Shown one piece after another: positions 9,563 to 18,151 of a stretch of 64,000 bases of DNA. Source of the DNA: Clostridium sp. UBA4108 (GTDB taxonomy: Bacteria > Bacillota > Clostridia > Clostridiales > Clostridiaceae); contig DFXM01000020.1 in NCBI GenBank assembly GCA_002381695.1, positions 392,723 through 456,722 of the forward strand. The letters run 5' to 3'. Below the pieces are notes generated by a model. It searched no databases, had not been told where the DNA came from, and saw only the letters and a list, made by a program, of their open reading frames with translations. Positions within the stretch are counted from its first letter, which is position 1. Each line of letters opens with the position of its first letter. The position numbers were made by a program, and so were the translations under genes.

Positions 9563-9720
9563 TAAGTATTAGGTTCCACTAGGAATTAATAGGGAAAATG
9601 GTGAAAATCCATTGCAGCCCCCGCTACTGTAAGCATGGACAAATCCTAAAAACCACTGGAGTATTCTGGGAAGGTAGGGTAAGTATGAAATGCAAGTCAG
9701 GAGACCTGCCTAATATCTTC
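9563..9720 (+). ncRNA. Cobalamin (B12) riboswitch
   Basis: Contains the core elements of the AdoCbl riboswitch: GGGAAAATGGTGAAAATCCATTGCAGCCCCCGC region, the CTACTGTAAGCATGGAC segment, ACCACTGG, GGGAAGG and the B12 box AAGTCAGGAGACCTGCC. Closing stem P1 pairs AAGTATTAGG (9564-9573) with CCTAATATCTT (9709-9719). A terminator lies 77 bases downstream, so control is probably by premature termination when the corrinoid is bound. The first downstream gene is the unknown ORF at 10026. Confidence 0.95.
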
Positions 9721-9796
9721 AGCATAGTTTTCGGTGGGAAAATAGCATTGCTATTATAAAAAAGTATTGTGTGAATACTTTATGTTAGCATATAAT

Positions 9797-9823
9797 AAAC
9801 TCCCATCATTGGGAGTTTTTTTA
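9797..9823 (+). terminator. Riboswitch-controlled terminator
   Basis: Stem AAACTCCCA/TGGGAGTTT with loop TCA followed by an uninterrupted T run. Two further small hairpins (AATAGC-ATT-GCTATT and AAAGTATT-GTGTG-AATACTTT) lie between the aptamer and this terminator and may belong to the switching region. Confidence 0.88.
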
Positions 9824-10025
9824 TATTATGGAATAATCTTAAGCAATAGGAATAGATTCTTATAGATTAGGATATATAACGAAGTATATAGCTTTGGGTT
9901 TTTGTTATTTAGATAATTCATCTAAATAACAATTTATAAAGACTATTATAATTAAGAAAATCTGCAATTCTACATAAATAAATATCAATTATTAATATTA
10001 TAGAGAATAGGAGGTAAGTAGAGTG

Positions 10026-10442
10026 ATGACGTACAATTTATTTATGGAAAACCAGATTAGTAGATATGAAGAAAATATATGGGAGAAATATGTAATTATT
10101 GCATCAGAAATAGTTGAAAAACAGAACATATCAATACTTACGAAAGCTAGATTTACAAATAATCTCTATAATATAGATAAAGATAAGGAATTGAATTCAT
10201 TAGTTTCCATATACACTAATTTAATTTATGAACTGAAACAAGAAATGTTATCTAAAAAAGAGGCACTTGAGAAAATGGATAATGTTTTAGAGAGATTAAA
10301 GGTTAGATTTAATATTAATGGTAATATTGATAGATTTTATTATAATTATAATAGTGAAAATATAGAGGGAGTTATAGAATTTATTATAGATAAATTTCTA
10401 ACTTTAATAGCCATTATATCAGGAGAAATTAGAGATTTTTAG
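10026..10442 (+). CDS. Hypothetical protein behind a cobalamin riboswitch
   Basis: A 138-aa acidic, helix-rich protein with no signal peptide and no motif I recognise; the C-terminus (FIIDKFLTLIAIISGEI) is hydrophobic but short for a membrane anchor. The ribosome site AGGAGGT (10009-10015) serves either a GTG at 10023 or the ATG at 10026; the proteins differ by one residue. The only functional clue is the intact B12 riboswitch with terminator in front, which predicts expression when cobalamin is scarce. A role in corrinoid metabolism is inference from that leader. Confidence 0.6.
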   Translation: MTYNLFMENQISRYEENIWEKYVIIASEIVEKQNISILTKARFTNNLYNIDKDKELNSLVSIYTNLIYELKQEMLSKKEALEKMDNVLERLKVRFNINGNIDRFYYNYNSENIEGVIEFIIDKFLTLIAIISGEIRDF

Positions 10443-10445
10443 ATT

Positions 10446-10498
10446 AGGTTGTGATTTAATATGTAGCTATAAAATCAACACTATATTAAAACAAAGCT
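10446..10498. repeat. Degenerate copy of the GGCTCTGTTTTAATATAG palindromic repeat
   Basis: The right arm AATCAACACTATATTAAAAC is a clean match to the reverse complement of the arm found at 22819 and 63766. The left arm (GGTTGTGATTTAATATG) is diverged and the centre is shortened. It lies between the unknown ORF and the second riboswitch. Confidence 0.6.
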
Positions 10499-10617
10499 AT
10501 AAGGTATTTTAAGTGTTCTAAAACCTAAGCGAAATAATATTGAACTAATGTATTGAGTACATTAAAGTATATAGTATGATATACTATAATAAGAATGTAG
10601 TTAGAATGAAAAATAAA

Positions 10618-10766
10618 TAAAGATATTAGGATTAAAAGGGAAAATGGTAAAAATCCATTGCATCCCACGCTACTGTAAGCATGGACAAGTCTTAAAGACC
10701 ACTGGAATAATTCTAGGAAGGTAGGATGAGAATGAAATGCAAATCAGGAGACATACCTTATATTAT
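10618..10766 (+). ncRNA. Second, degenerate cobalamin riboswitch
   Basis: Closely resembles the element at 9563: GGGAAAATGGTAAAAATCC, TACTGTAAGCATGGACAAG, ACCACTGG, GGAAGGTAGG and ATCAGGAGAC are kept. It differs at normally fixed places: GCAGCCCCCGC reads GCATCCCACGC, the B12 box CAGGAGACCTGCC reads CAGGAGACATACC, and P1 is poorly paired. No downstream hairpin with a T run was found; a 30-base palindrome (10824-10853) lies in the gap but is followed by A residues. Probably a decaying duplicate or a divergent variant, upstream of the cysteine-rich gene. Confidence 0.8.
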
Positions 10767-10933
10767 AAGGTAATCTTAAGTTGTATATTTTTTAGAAGAG
10801 AAATTTAAAAATGTAAACTTACAATAATAAGCATTTATAAATACTTATTATTTAAAAATACTATTCAGAATAATAGGTTATAAGTGCCAGTTGTTCAAAT
10901 TAATACTATAAAATAGAAAAGGAGATGCTAAGT

Positions 10934-11191
10934 ATGAGCTGTAACTATAAGTTTTTTCAACATAAAGACTGCGAGTATTTTCCATGTCATAAAGTAGCTA
11001 ATGAAGAGAAGTTTAATTGTCTATTTTGCTACTGTCCACTTTATTTTACAGAAAATTGTGGGGGAAATTGCAAACCTCTTGAGGGAGGAATTAAGGACTG
11101 TACTAACTGTATGATACCTCACTCAGAAAAAGCATATGATTACATAATAGGAAAAATAGTTGAAATAAATAATAATAAGAGAAAAAAATAG
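10934..11191 (+). CDS. Cysteine-rich small domain protein
   Basis: An 85-aa protein with ten cysteines in a family-like pattern: CEYFPCHK, FNCLFCYCPLYF, ENCGGNCKP and IKDCTNCMIPH, then a short helical tail. This matches the 'cysteine-rich small domain' family, believed to bind metal and often linked to cobalamin genes; here a cobalamin riboswitch is directly upstream, which agrees. The ATG at 10934 is chosen because AAGGAG ends 10 bases before it, while the ATG at 10925 is too close. Its molecular role is not established to my knowledge. Confidence 0.75.
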   Translation: MSCNYKFFQHKDCEYFPCHKVANEEKFNCLFCYCPLYFTENCGGNCKPLEGGIKDCTNCMIPHSEKAYDYIIGKIVEINNNKRKK

Positions 11192-11217
11192 TACTGAATT
11201 TCAGTATTATTTTTTTC
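11182..11217 (+). terminator. Terminator after the cysteine-rich gene
   Basis: Stem AAAAAAATAGTACTG / CAGTATTATTTTTTT with one mismatch, loop AATTT, followed by more T. It overlaps the stop codon. Confidence 0.82.
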
Positions 11218-11483
11218 TCTTACTATTAATGTATGATGATTCTGATATTTACAAAATATTTAGAATATTTAAAATATTTATCTTAGGATTATTGTTATTA
11301 TACCTTTTTATGGTATAATTAAATATAAATTACATTTTCTGATTAACTAATCAATTAGGGATATATTTAGTTAAAGCTATATATTTCATTGGAGCCATCT
11401 AGATTATTATACAAGCTATAATTTGGCTTAATCATCTACTGATGATTAGATATAAAATGTAAAAAATAGAGAGGTGAATAATA
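11218..11483 (+). other. Leader of the BMP transporter operon
   Basis: A 266-base gap. It holds an inverted repeat TATACC-N6-GGTATA over a good -10 (TATAAT, 11314-11319, weak -35 TTGTTA at 11293), suggesting a promoter with an overlapping operator. A small hairpin AATCATC-TACT-GATGATT is at 11430-11447. I looked for a purine riboswitch because the operon is nucleoside-type, but its conserved loops are not present. Confidence 0.4.
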
Positions 11484-12464
11484 ATGAAGAAACTATTAGC
11501 ATTAGTATTGTCTCTTGTCATGGTTCTATCAGTATTCACAGGCTGTTCGTCCAATGGTAAAGCTGATGACAAGAACAAAGAAAAGATTCGTGTTGCCCTT
11601 ATTCTTGAAGGTGCTATTAGCGATATGAGCTGGAATGCAACAGCTTATGAAGGTCTTAAAAAAATTAAGGCTATGGGTGCAGAGGTAGCATATGTGGAGA
11701 ATGTTCCAGCTTCTTCTGTTGCTGACAGCATTCGAACCTATGGTGATGAGGGATATGACGTAATATTCTTGTCCACTAATAGCTATGCAGATGCAGGAAA
11801 AGCAACTGCAAAAGATTATCCAAACACTCAGTTTTTTATGATTAACTCCAACGTTACAGCAGATAATGTAGCATCCTTTGCTATACAAGATGCAGAGCAG
11901 GGTTTCCTTATGGGGGCATTGGCAGCATTACTTACAAAATCCGGAACAGTTGGTTTTGTTGGCGGTTTGGAAATCAATCCAATTATCAATGGCGGTAAAG
12001 GCTTTCAGCAGGGTGTTAAATATGTTAACTCTAATATTAATGTTATTTCAACCAACACTGGTTCTTTTGACAATGTAAGTGCTGCAAAAGAAACTGCAAA
12101 AGCAATGGTAGGTAAGGGAGCAGACACTTTGGCTCCAATGGCAAATCAGGCGTCATTAGGAGTTATGGAAGCTGCTCAAGAAGCAGGAGTAAAGGGAATT
12201 GGATCTGGATTGAATCAAGAAACTGTTGCTCCAGATGCTGCTGTTGTAGCTATTGTAAAGGATACTTCAATAGCTTATGAAGCTGCTTATAAGGCATACA
12301 TTGACGGCACAATCTCTAAGGATGTCTTAAAAATGGGTGTTGCGCAAGGTGTTGTGTATATTGGTGATTACTACAGTGATGTTCCATCTGAAGTTAAAGA
12401 TAAGCTTAAATCAATCTGTGAAAAGTTAGCATCAGGAGAAATAAAAATAGACCTTGAGAAATAA
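11484..12464 (+). CDS. BMP family ABC transporter substrate-binding lipoprotein
   Basis: A 326-aa lipoprotein with a signal peptide and lipobox VFTGC (Cys21). The BMP/PnrA-type fold is indicated by RVALILEGAISDMSWN near the start, GFVGGLEI and GAD-TLAPMANQ further on. Family members bind purine nucleosides (BmpA, PnrA, B. subtilis NupN), so nucleoside uptake is the best guess. First gene of an operon with two permeases and an ATPase. A stable hairpin just after the stop may protect its mRNA and favour excess of the binding protein. GC content is clearly above that of surrounding genes. Confidence 0.9.
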   Translation: MKKLLALVLSLVMVLSVFTGCSSNGKADDKNKEKIRVALILEGAISDMSWNATAYEGLKKIKAMGAEVAYVENVPASSVADSIRTYGDEGYDVIFLSTNSYADAGKATAKDYPNTQFFMINSNVTADNVASFAIQDAEQGFLMGALAALLTKSGTVGFVGGLEINPIINGGKGFQQGVKYVNSNINVISTNTGSFDNVSAAKETAKAMVGKGADTLAPMANQASLGVMEAAQEAGVKGIGSGLNQETVAPDAAVVAIVKDTSIAYEAAYKAYIDGTISKDVLKMGVAQGVVYIGDYYSDVPSEVKDKLKSICEKLASGEIKIDLEK

Positions 12465-12475
12465 GTAAAAGGTGC

Positions 12476-12500
12476 AAGGGCAATCTTATAGGTTGCCCTT
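12476..12500 (+). other. Intercistronic hairpin after the binding-protein gene
   Basis: Stem AAGGGCAA/TTGCCCTT with a 9-base loop and no T run after it. Such hairpins after a substrate-binding gene often stabilise the upstream mRNA or attenuate the downstream genes. Confidence 0.6.
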
Positions 12501-12541
12501 AAGTGTAGATATACATTTTGACTATCTAAAGGAGGAGTGTC

Positions 12542-13654
12542 ATGACATCGTATATAGTAAAAAGAAGATCCGTTGAGTTATTAAAGAAGCTATATTTTCC
12601 TGTGATATCCTTAGTTGCTGCCATGATCTTTGGCAGTATAGTTATTGTGGCAACTGGACGTAATCCCGTCGCAGCTTACAGGGTTATGATTAAAGGTGCA
12701 TTTGGCACATTTGCTGCATGGGACCAAACATTGGTTAAAGCAATTCCTTTTATGTTTACAGGTCTAAGCTATGCAATTGCAAAGCGTTGTGGAATAATTA
12801 ATTTAGGTGCTGAAGGGCAATTTAAAATTGGTGCTCTTTGTTCTGCTATTGTGGGTGTAAGCTTTTCTGGTCTTCCAACCATAGTACATCTGCCACTTAC
12901 TTTATTTGCAGGATTCTTGGGGGGTGCATTGTACAGCTTAATTGTTGCAGGGCTCAAGCTTAAATTTGGTGCCAGTGAGCTCATCACAACTATAATGCTT
13001 AATTATATTGCTACAAACATAATAAGTTATTTTGTTACAGGCCCAATCAAGGATAGCGCATCAAGTTCCTATCCACAAACGGCAGTTATGGCTGAGACTG
13101 CACAGCTACCACGGTTATTTGAAGGTAGCTATAGACTTCATGCAGGATTTATAATTGTTATATTGGCTATCATTTTATACTATATATTTCTTTGGAAAAC
13201 TACAAGAGGCTATGAACTTAGGGTCGTAGGTCTTAATCCCACAGCGGGTAATTATGCAGGCATGAGTATTAAGCGTTCTACACTGATGTCAATGTTCTTG
13301 GCAGGTGGATTTGCCGGGCTTGGCGGTTCAATTGAGATAATAGCAGTTCAATACCGCTTAATGCAAACCTCATTTGCAGTGAGTTATGGATTCACTGGGA
13401 TAGCAGTTGCACTTCTTGGAAACAACAATCCTATTGGAATATTCGTTTCGGGAATACTTTTCGGAGGGTTACAAAGTGGTTCCGCTAAGATGCAGGCATT
13501 GGTTAAGGTGGATTCTTCTATAGCTTCTGTAATTCAAGCATTGGTTATATTGTTCTTCGCTGGACGAGCACTTTTTTATTGGAACAAAAGGAAAAAATCA
13601 TCATTAGAAAGTATTGCTAAGTCTGAAAATGCAAATGAGGGGGCAGGCATATGA
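12542..13654 (+). CDS. BMP-type (nucleoside) ABC transporter permease 1
   Basis: A 370-aa multi-pass membrane protein of the branched-chain amino acid/sugar-type permease family (BPD_transp_2). It has about nine hydrophobic segments and the signatures GIINLGAEGQFKIGAL and VVGLNPTAGNYAGM seen in NupP-like nucleoside permeases. Preceded by AAAGGAGGAG. Ends four bases into the next permease, so the two are coupled. Partner of the BMP lipoprotein and the ATPase downstream. Confidence 0.9.
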   Translation: MTSYIVKRRSVELLKKLYFPVISLVAAMIFGSIVIVATGRNPVAAYRVMIKGAFGTFAAWDQTLVKAIPFMFTGLSYAIAKRCGIINLGAEGQFKIGALCSAIVGVSFSGLPTIVHLPLTLFAGFLGGALYSLIVAGLKLKFGASELITTIMLNYIATNIISYFVTGPIKDSASSSYPQTAVMAETAQLPRLFEGSYRLHAGFIIVILAIILYYIFLWKTTRGYELRVVGLNPTAGNYAGMSIKRSTLMSMFLAGGFAGLGGSIEIIAVQYRLMQTSFAVSYGFTGIAVALLGNNNPIGIFVSGILFGGLQSGSAKMQALVKVDSSIASVIQALVILFFAGRALFYWNKRKKSSLESIAKSENANEGAGI

Positions 13655-14571
13655 TAGAGACAATTACCAGCTTTTTGGCTTCAGATATACGTATGGCTAC
13701 ACCTATAATGATTGCAGCACTAGGCATAGTATTCAGCGAGCGTGCAGGTATAGTCAACATAGGTACTGAGGGTATGATGCTTATAGGTGCTCTTGCTGGA
13801 GTTGTAGGTTCTTTTTATACAGGTTCAGTATGGTTGGGTGCATTGATAGCAATTTTAGTTACAATGGCTTTTGCAGCAATATTTGCACTATTTACAGTAA
13901 CAATTAAGGCTGATCAAACTGTTATAGGAACAGGAATGAACATACTTGCAGGAGGATTAACCATAACTGTTAACAGAGCAATATTTGGTGCAAGTACAAG
14001 TCCACCCAAAATTGATGTATTTGATGCAGTTTCCATTCCAGGGCTCTCCAACATACCTATTTTGGGGAAAGCTTTATTCAGTCAATCCATACCAGTATAC
14101 ATTGCATTTATTTTAGTTCCCGTGGCATGGTTTGTAATGTTTCGTACCAACACTGGACTAAAGCTTAGAGCAGTCGGGGAAAACCCTCGTGCTTGTGATA
14201 CCGTGGGTATTAATGTATCTAAAGTTCGCTGGATTAGCATACTTTACAGTGGTTTGATGGCAGGTTTTGCAGGGGCTTACGTTTCAATGAGTCAGATGTC
14301 TTTCTTTACAGAAGGAATGATTTCAGGAGGCGGCTTTATGGCATTGGCAGCAGTGGTATTTGGTAACTATACTCCTTTGGGAGTAATGATTGCTTCCTTG
14401 GTATTTGGTGCAAGTAGTGCATTACAGTACAGTCTGCAAGTACTTAACACAGGAATACCTGATCAATTTATGTCTATGCTACCTTACATTATAACTATAT
14501 TGGCACTGTGCACATTAATACGTCGTAGCAATAAGCCGGCATCCAGTGCTATTCCGTACATTAAGGAATAA
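13651..14571 (+). CDS. BMP-type (nucleoside) ABC transporter permease 2
   Basis: A 306-aa permease, paralogous to permease 1, with the matching signatures GIVNIGTEGMMLIGAL and VGENPRACDTVGI. About eight membrane segments. Overlaps permease 1 by four bases (ATGA) and precedes the ATPase by 13 bases. It forms a heterodimeric channel with permease 1, as in NupPQ systems. Confidence 0.9.
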   Translation: MIETITSFLASDIRMATPIMIAALGIVFSERAGIVNIGTEGMMLIGALAGVVGSFYTGSVWLGALIAILVTMAFAAIFALFTVTIKADQTVIGTGMNILAGGLTITVNRAIFGASTSPPKIDVFDAVSIPGLSNIPILGKALFSQSIPVYIAFILVPVAWFVMFRTNTGLKLRAVGENPRACDTVGINVSKVRWISILYSGLMAGFAGAYVSMSQMSFFTEGMISGGGFMALAAVVFGNYTPLGVMIASLVFGASSALQYSLQVLNTGIPDQFMSMLPYIITILALCTLIRRSNKPASSAIPYIKE

Positions 14572-14584
14572 GGAGGATGATACT

Positions 14585-16090
14585 ATGGCATTATTAGAAA
14601 TGAAACATATTACTAAGCGCTTTGGAAGTGTTGTGGCTAATTATAATGTAGATCTATCTGTGGAAAAGGGTGAAGTCCATGCCCTATTAGGTGAGAATGG
14701 AGCAGGGAAAAGTACCCTTATGAATATACTGTATGGTATGTATAATCAGTCTGAAGGTGAAATTTACTTTCAGGGTAAGCAGGTGCACATAACAGATCCC
14801 AAGCATGCAATAGAGTTAGGTATAGGAATGGTGCATCAGCATTTTATGCTGATACCTGCATTGACAGTTATAGAGAATGTTGTACTTGGCTATAAGGACA
14901 ATAGTCCTGTACTCAATCTTAAGGAAGCAGCCCAAAAGTTCACCGCTATGGCAAAAAGATACAATATGGACATTGATCCATGGCTTAAGGTAAGCGAACT
15001 TAGTGTTGGTCAGCAGCAACGTCTGGAAATACTAAAGGCTTTGTATCGAGAAGCAGATCTTTTAATTTTAGACGAGCCAACTGCAGTACTCACACCTCAA
15101 GAGGTTGAAGGATTGTTTCATATGATTAGGCAACTTACAGCTGAAGGAAAAACAGTTATTTTCATCAGCCATAAGTTAGCAGAGATTATGGAAATTTGCG
15201 ATAGATGTACTGTATTAAGACTCGGAACCCTTGCTGCTTGCGTCAAGATTGATGAGGTTAAGGACAAGGAGCATTTGGCATCTTTAATGGTTGGGAAAAG
15301 CGTTGAGTTGGTTACAGCTAAGGATAAGGCTAAACCAGGAGAAATAGTACTTGAAGTTAGTAACATAAGCTGTCTTAATGAGAGAAATCTGGATGCCCTT
15401 AAGGAGATAAGTTTTCATGTAAAAAAAGGCGAAATTCTAGGCATTTGCGGTGTTGATGGAAATGGTCAATCAGAGCTTATAAAATGCATAACAGGTCTTT
15501 TAAAGGTTAAGTCTGGTACTATAAAAATCCATGGAAAAGATGTTACTAATCTATCGCCAAAGGATGTTCTTCAGCATGATGTTGCACATATACCAGAGGA
15601 TAGACATAAGATGGGCATGATTAAGGATATGACCGTTGAGGAAAATCTTATATTGATGAGTTATGACCAAGCTCCATATTCAAAAAATGGTATATTAGAT
15701 TGGAAGTGTATAGAGGGACATAGCTGTGAGATATGCAGAGCATTTAGTGTTAAAACGCCAACTATAAAGGAACTTGCAGGAAATCTATCTGGCGGTAATC
15801 AACAAAAATTTGTTGTTGGTCGAGAATTGGATAGAAACCCTAAGCTATTAATAGCGGTACATCCATCGCGTGGTTTGGATATTGGAGCCACTAAGTACAT
15901 TCAGGGTCGTATAATTGAGGAGCGTGACAGAGGTGCAGCAGTGCTTATGGTTTCTACTGAACTAGATGAGATTATGGAAATCTCTGATAGAATTATGGTT
16001 ATCTACGAAGGAAAGATTATGGGCATAGTTGATCAAACAGATGCAACTAGAAACGGATTGGGATTATTGATGGCAGGAATAGCGGAATAA
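14585..16090 (+). CDS. BMP-type ABC transporter ATP-binding protein (double ABC)
   Basis: A 501-aa protein with two fused ABC domains. The first has Walker A GENGAGKST, signature LSVGQQQRLEIL and Walker B LLILDEPTAVL. The second has a degenerate Walker A (GVDGNGQSEL), signature LSGGNQQKFVVGREL and LLIAVHPSRGLD, as is normal for RbsA/NupO-like ATPases. The start MALLEMKH has AAGGAGG in front; longer in-frame readings begin inside the preceding gene. Gene order binding protein-permease-permease-ATPase differs from the more usual binding protein-ATPase-permease-permease. Confidence 0.93.
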   Translation: MALLEMKHITKRFGSVVANYNVDLSVEKGEVHALLGENGAGKSTLMNILYGMYNQSEGEIYFQGKQVHITDPKHAIELGIGMVHQHFMLIPALTVIENVVLGYKDNSPVLNLKEAAQKFTAMAKRYNMDIDPWLKVSELSVGQQQRLEILKALYREADLLILDEPTAVLTPQEVEGLFHMIRQLTAEGKTVIFISHKLAEIMEICDRCTVLRLGTLAACVKIDEVKDKEHLASLMVGKSVELVTAKDKAKPGEIVLEVSNISCLNERNLDALKEISFHVKKGEILGICGVDGNGQSELIKCITGLLKVKSGTIKIHGKDVTNLSPKDVLQHDVAHIPEDRHKMGMIKDMTVEENLILMSYDQAPYSKNGILDWKCIEGHSCEICRAFSVKTPTIKELAGNLSGGNQQKFVVGRELDRNPKLLIAVHPSRGLDIGATKYIQGRIIEERDRGAAVLMVSTELDEIMEISDRIMVIYEGKIMGIVDQTDATRNGLGLLMAGIAE

Positions 16091-16162
16091 ATTTTGAAAT
16101 ATAATTTGTTTAGGATATGTCTGTATAGTTTTTAAAATTGAATAAAGAAATAAATAGAAAAG

Positions 16163-16192
16163 GATATTAGTTAATAGCTAATGTCATTTTTG
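16163..16192 (+). terminator. Terminator of the BMP transporter operon
   Basis: Stem GATATTAG/CTAATGTC (one G-U), loop TTAATAG, followed by ATTTTTG. Confidence 0.65.
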
Positions 16193-16317
16193 CTTATTCT
16201 TGAAGTTTATAGCTGTGATGATGTAAACCAGTAGATTATATTGTTGCTGTGTTGTAAAATTAGAATAATAATAAATAATATATATAAATAACTTTATTAT
16301 TGTTTGGAGGGTTGTAA

Positions 16318-18066
16318 ATGCGACTAGGAGAGTTAGTTTATAAGTGGAAAATATCTTTAAAACAAAATATTAGAAGATTTCCTATAACAATAGTCCTTTG
16401 TTTAATCACAGTTATGATCTTAATAACTATGTCAGAACTTACAGATGGTTATAATGGTGACTTAATAGAGAATTTAAGGATTATAGCTATGACATTGGCC
16501 TTAGGTATTCCAATATCGCTTTCCATCCAATTATATTTTGAAGGAAGAAAAGATTATAAAAATTATTGGAAGTATATATGTTATGTAGTTTCAACTATTC
16601 TGCTTTGTGGATATGGATATTTCTTTATCGACAATTTAAATATGGTTCAGACAACTAGATATATAGGATTCACCCTATTATTCTATTTAATATTTTTATT
16701 TATTCCACGTATTTATAAAAAAAGTGACTTTGAGTTATATGTAATAAAAATCCTAGGAAGATTTTTTGTGACTACATTATATTCTATAATTTTATATTTA
16801 GGGATAGTGGCTATAATATTTACGTTAGATTATCTATTAGGAATTAATATTAAAGGGGAAATCTATTATTATAGTTGGCTTATAGTAGTAGGAATTTTTG
16901 CATCATGCTTTTTCTTTGCTGGAATTCCAACTGAAGAAGAAAATATGCAGGAAGAAAACTATCCAAAGATTTTGAAGGTACTCTTGATTTATATAATTAT
17001 GCCATTAATTTCTATATACACATTAATACTATATATCTACTTTATAAAAATAATTATCACTATGCAATGGCCAGAAGGGTTAGTATCCCATCTAGTATTA
17101 TGGTATGGAGTAATATCAGTATCAGTAATATTTTTGATTTCACCTATTGGTAATAATATTAAATGGGTAAAAAAATACATGAATATATTTCCAAAAGTCA
17201 TACTTCCACTTATAGTTATGATGTTTGTTTCTATGGGGATAAGAATTAATGCCTATGGTATAACTGAAAATAGATATTTTGTGTTAGCTTTAGGCATATG
17301 GATATTTGGAAGTATGTCATATCTTTCAACAAGCAAGAAAAGGAAAAATATAATACTTCCAATTTCACTTGCTGTAATAACTTTCATATCAGTTTGTGGA
17401 CCATTAAGTAGCTACAGTATATCTAAATACAGTCAAAATAAGAGACTTGAGAGATTACTTATAAAAAACAATATGCTCATCGATGATAAGGCTACTAAAA
17501 CAGATAATGAAGTTTCTAAGGAAGATTCATTAGAGATAAGCAACATTTTAAATTATTTTGATAGAAATCATAGCTTAGAAGAGGTTAAATCCATGCCAGA
17601 AGGGTTTAAAATTAAAGACATGGAAGAAGTTCTAGGTATAAAATATCATTATGACTATTATGATGAAAACTATAAATATTTTTATTTTACTGTGGATGAA
17701 TCATCAGAACCTATGGAAATAAAGGGATATGAGTATTTGTTTTATTTAAATAATTATGCAATATATGAGAATAAAAATGGCAATCTCACTATATCACTTA
17801 ATAGGGTGTCTACGGAATTAAAAATATTTGATAAAGGTAAAGAAATATATTCTAAGGAATTAGGAGAATACTTTAAAATCTTAGTAGAAAAATATAATAC
17901 TAACAGTACAGGAGATATTCCAAGAGAGGAAATGCAATTCCAAGATGAAACCGATAAGATCAAGATAAAACTCCAATTTAATAGCATAAATGGAAGAAAA
18001 GATGTTGTTAGTGGGGATATAGATTCAACAGAACTTCAATTTTATCTGCTTGTAAAACTTAAATAA
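16318..18066 (+). CDS. DUF4153 family membrane protein
   Basis: A 582-aa protein with roughly twelve hydrophobic segments over residues 20-370 and a soluble C-terminal part of about 190 residues. The segments around LYLGIVAIIFTLDYLLGI and FASCFFFAGIP match the DUF4153 family. Function is unknown. GGAGGG precedes the ATG. Transcribed alone; ends against a bidirectional hairpin shared with the fucosidase gene. Confidence 0.75.
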   Translation: MRLGELVYKWKISLKQNIRRFPITIVLCLITVMILITMSELTDGYNGDLIENLRIIAMTLALGIPISLSIQLYFEGRKDYKNYWKYICYVVSTILLCGYGYFFIDNLNMVQTTRYIGFTLLFYLIFLFIPRIYKKSDFELYVIKILGRFFVTTLYSIILYLGIVAIIFTLDYLLGINIKGEIYYYSWLIVVGIFASCFFFAGIPTEEENMQEENYPKILKVLLIYIIMPLISIYTLILYIYFIKIIITMQWPEGLVSHLVLWYGVISVSVIFLISPIGNNIKWVKKYMNIFPKVILPLIVMMFVSMGIRINAYGITENRYFVLALGIWIFGSMSYLSTSKKRKNIILPISLAVITFISVCGPLSSYSISKYSQNKRLERLLIKNNMLIDDKATKTDNEVSKEDSLEISNILNYFDRNHSLEEVKSMPEGFKIKDMEEVLGIKYHYDYYDENYKYFYFTVDESSEPMEIKGYEYLFYLNNYAIYENKNGNLTISLNRVSTELKIFDKGKEIYSKELGEYFKILVEKYNTNSTGDIPREEMQFQDETDKIKIKLQFNSINGRKDVVSGDIDSTELQFYLLVKLK

Positions 18067-18092
18067 AATACTTTGTAATATATTTAAAAATA

Positions 18093-18138
18093 TGCTCTGT
18101 TTAATATGGATTTGATAAAATCCGTACTAAACAGAGCA
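18093..18138. terminator. Bidirectional terminator, related to the palindromic repeat
   Basis: Outer stem TGCTCTGTTTA/TAAACAGAGCA and inner stem GGATTTGATAAAATCC between converging genes. The outer arm shares GCTCTGTTTAATAT with the repeat at 22819, so this may be a shortened member of the same family that acts as a terminator. Confidence 0.8.
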
Positions 18139-18151
18139 TTTAAAATAAATT

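Noticed and set aside
11200..11483. Purine riboswitch ahead of the nucleoside transporter
   Set aside because: The conserved junction and loop sequences are absent; only a promoter-like palindrome and a small hairpin are present.
11529..11888. 119-aa minus-strand ORF
   Set aside because: Antisense shadow of the BMP lipoprotein gene with no ribosome site.
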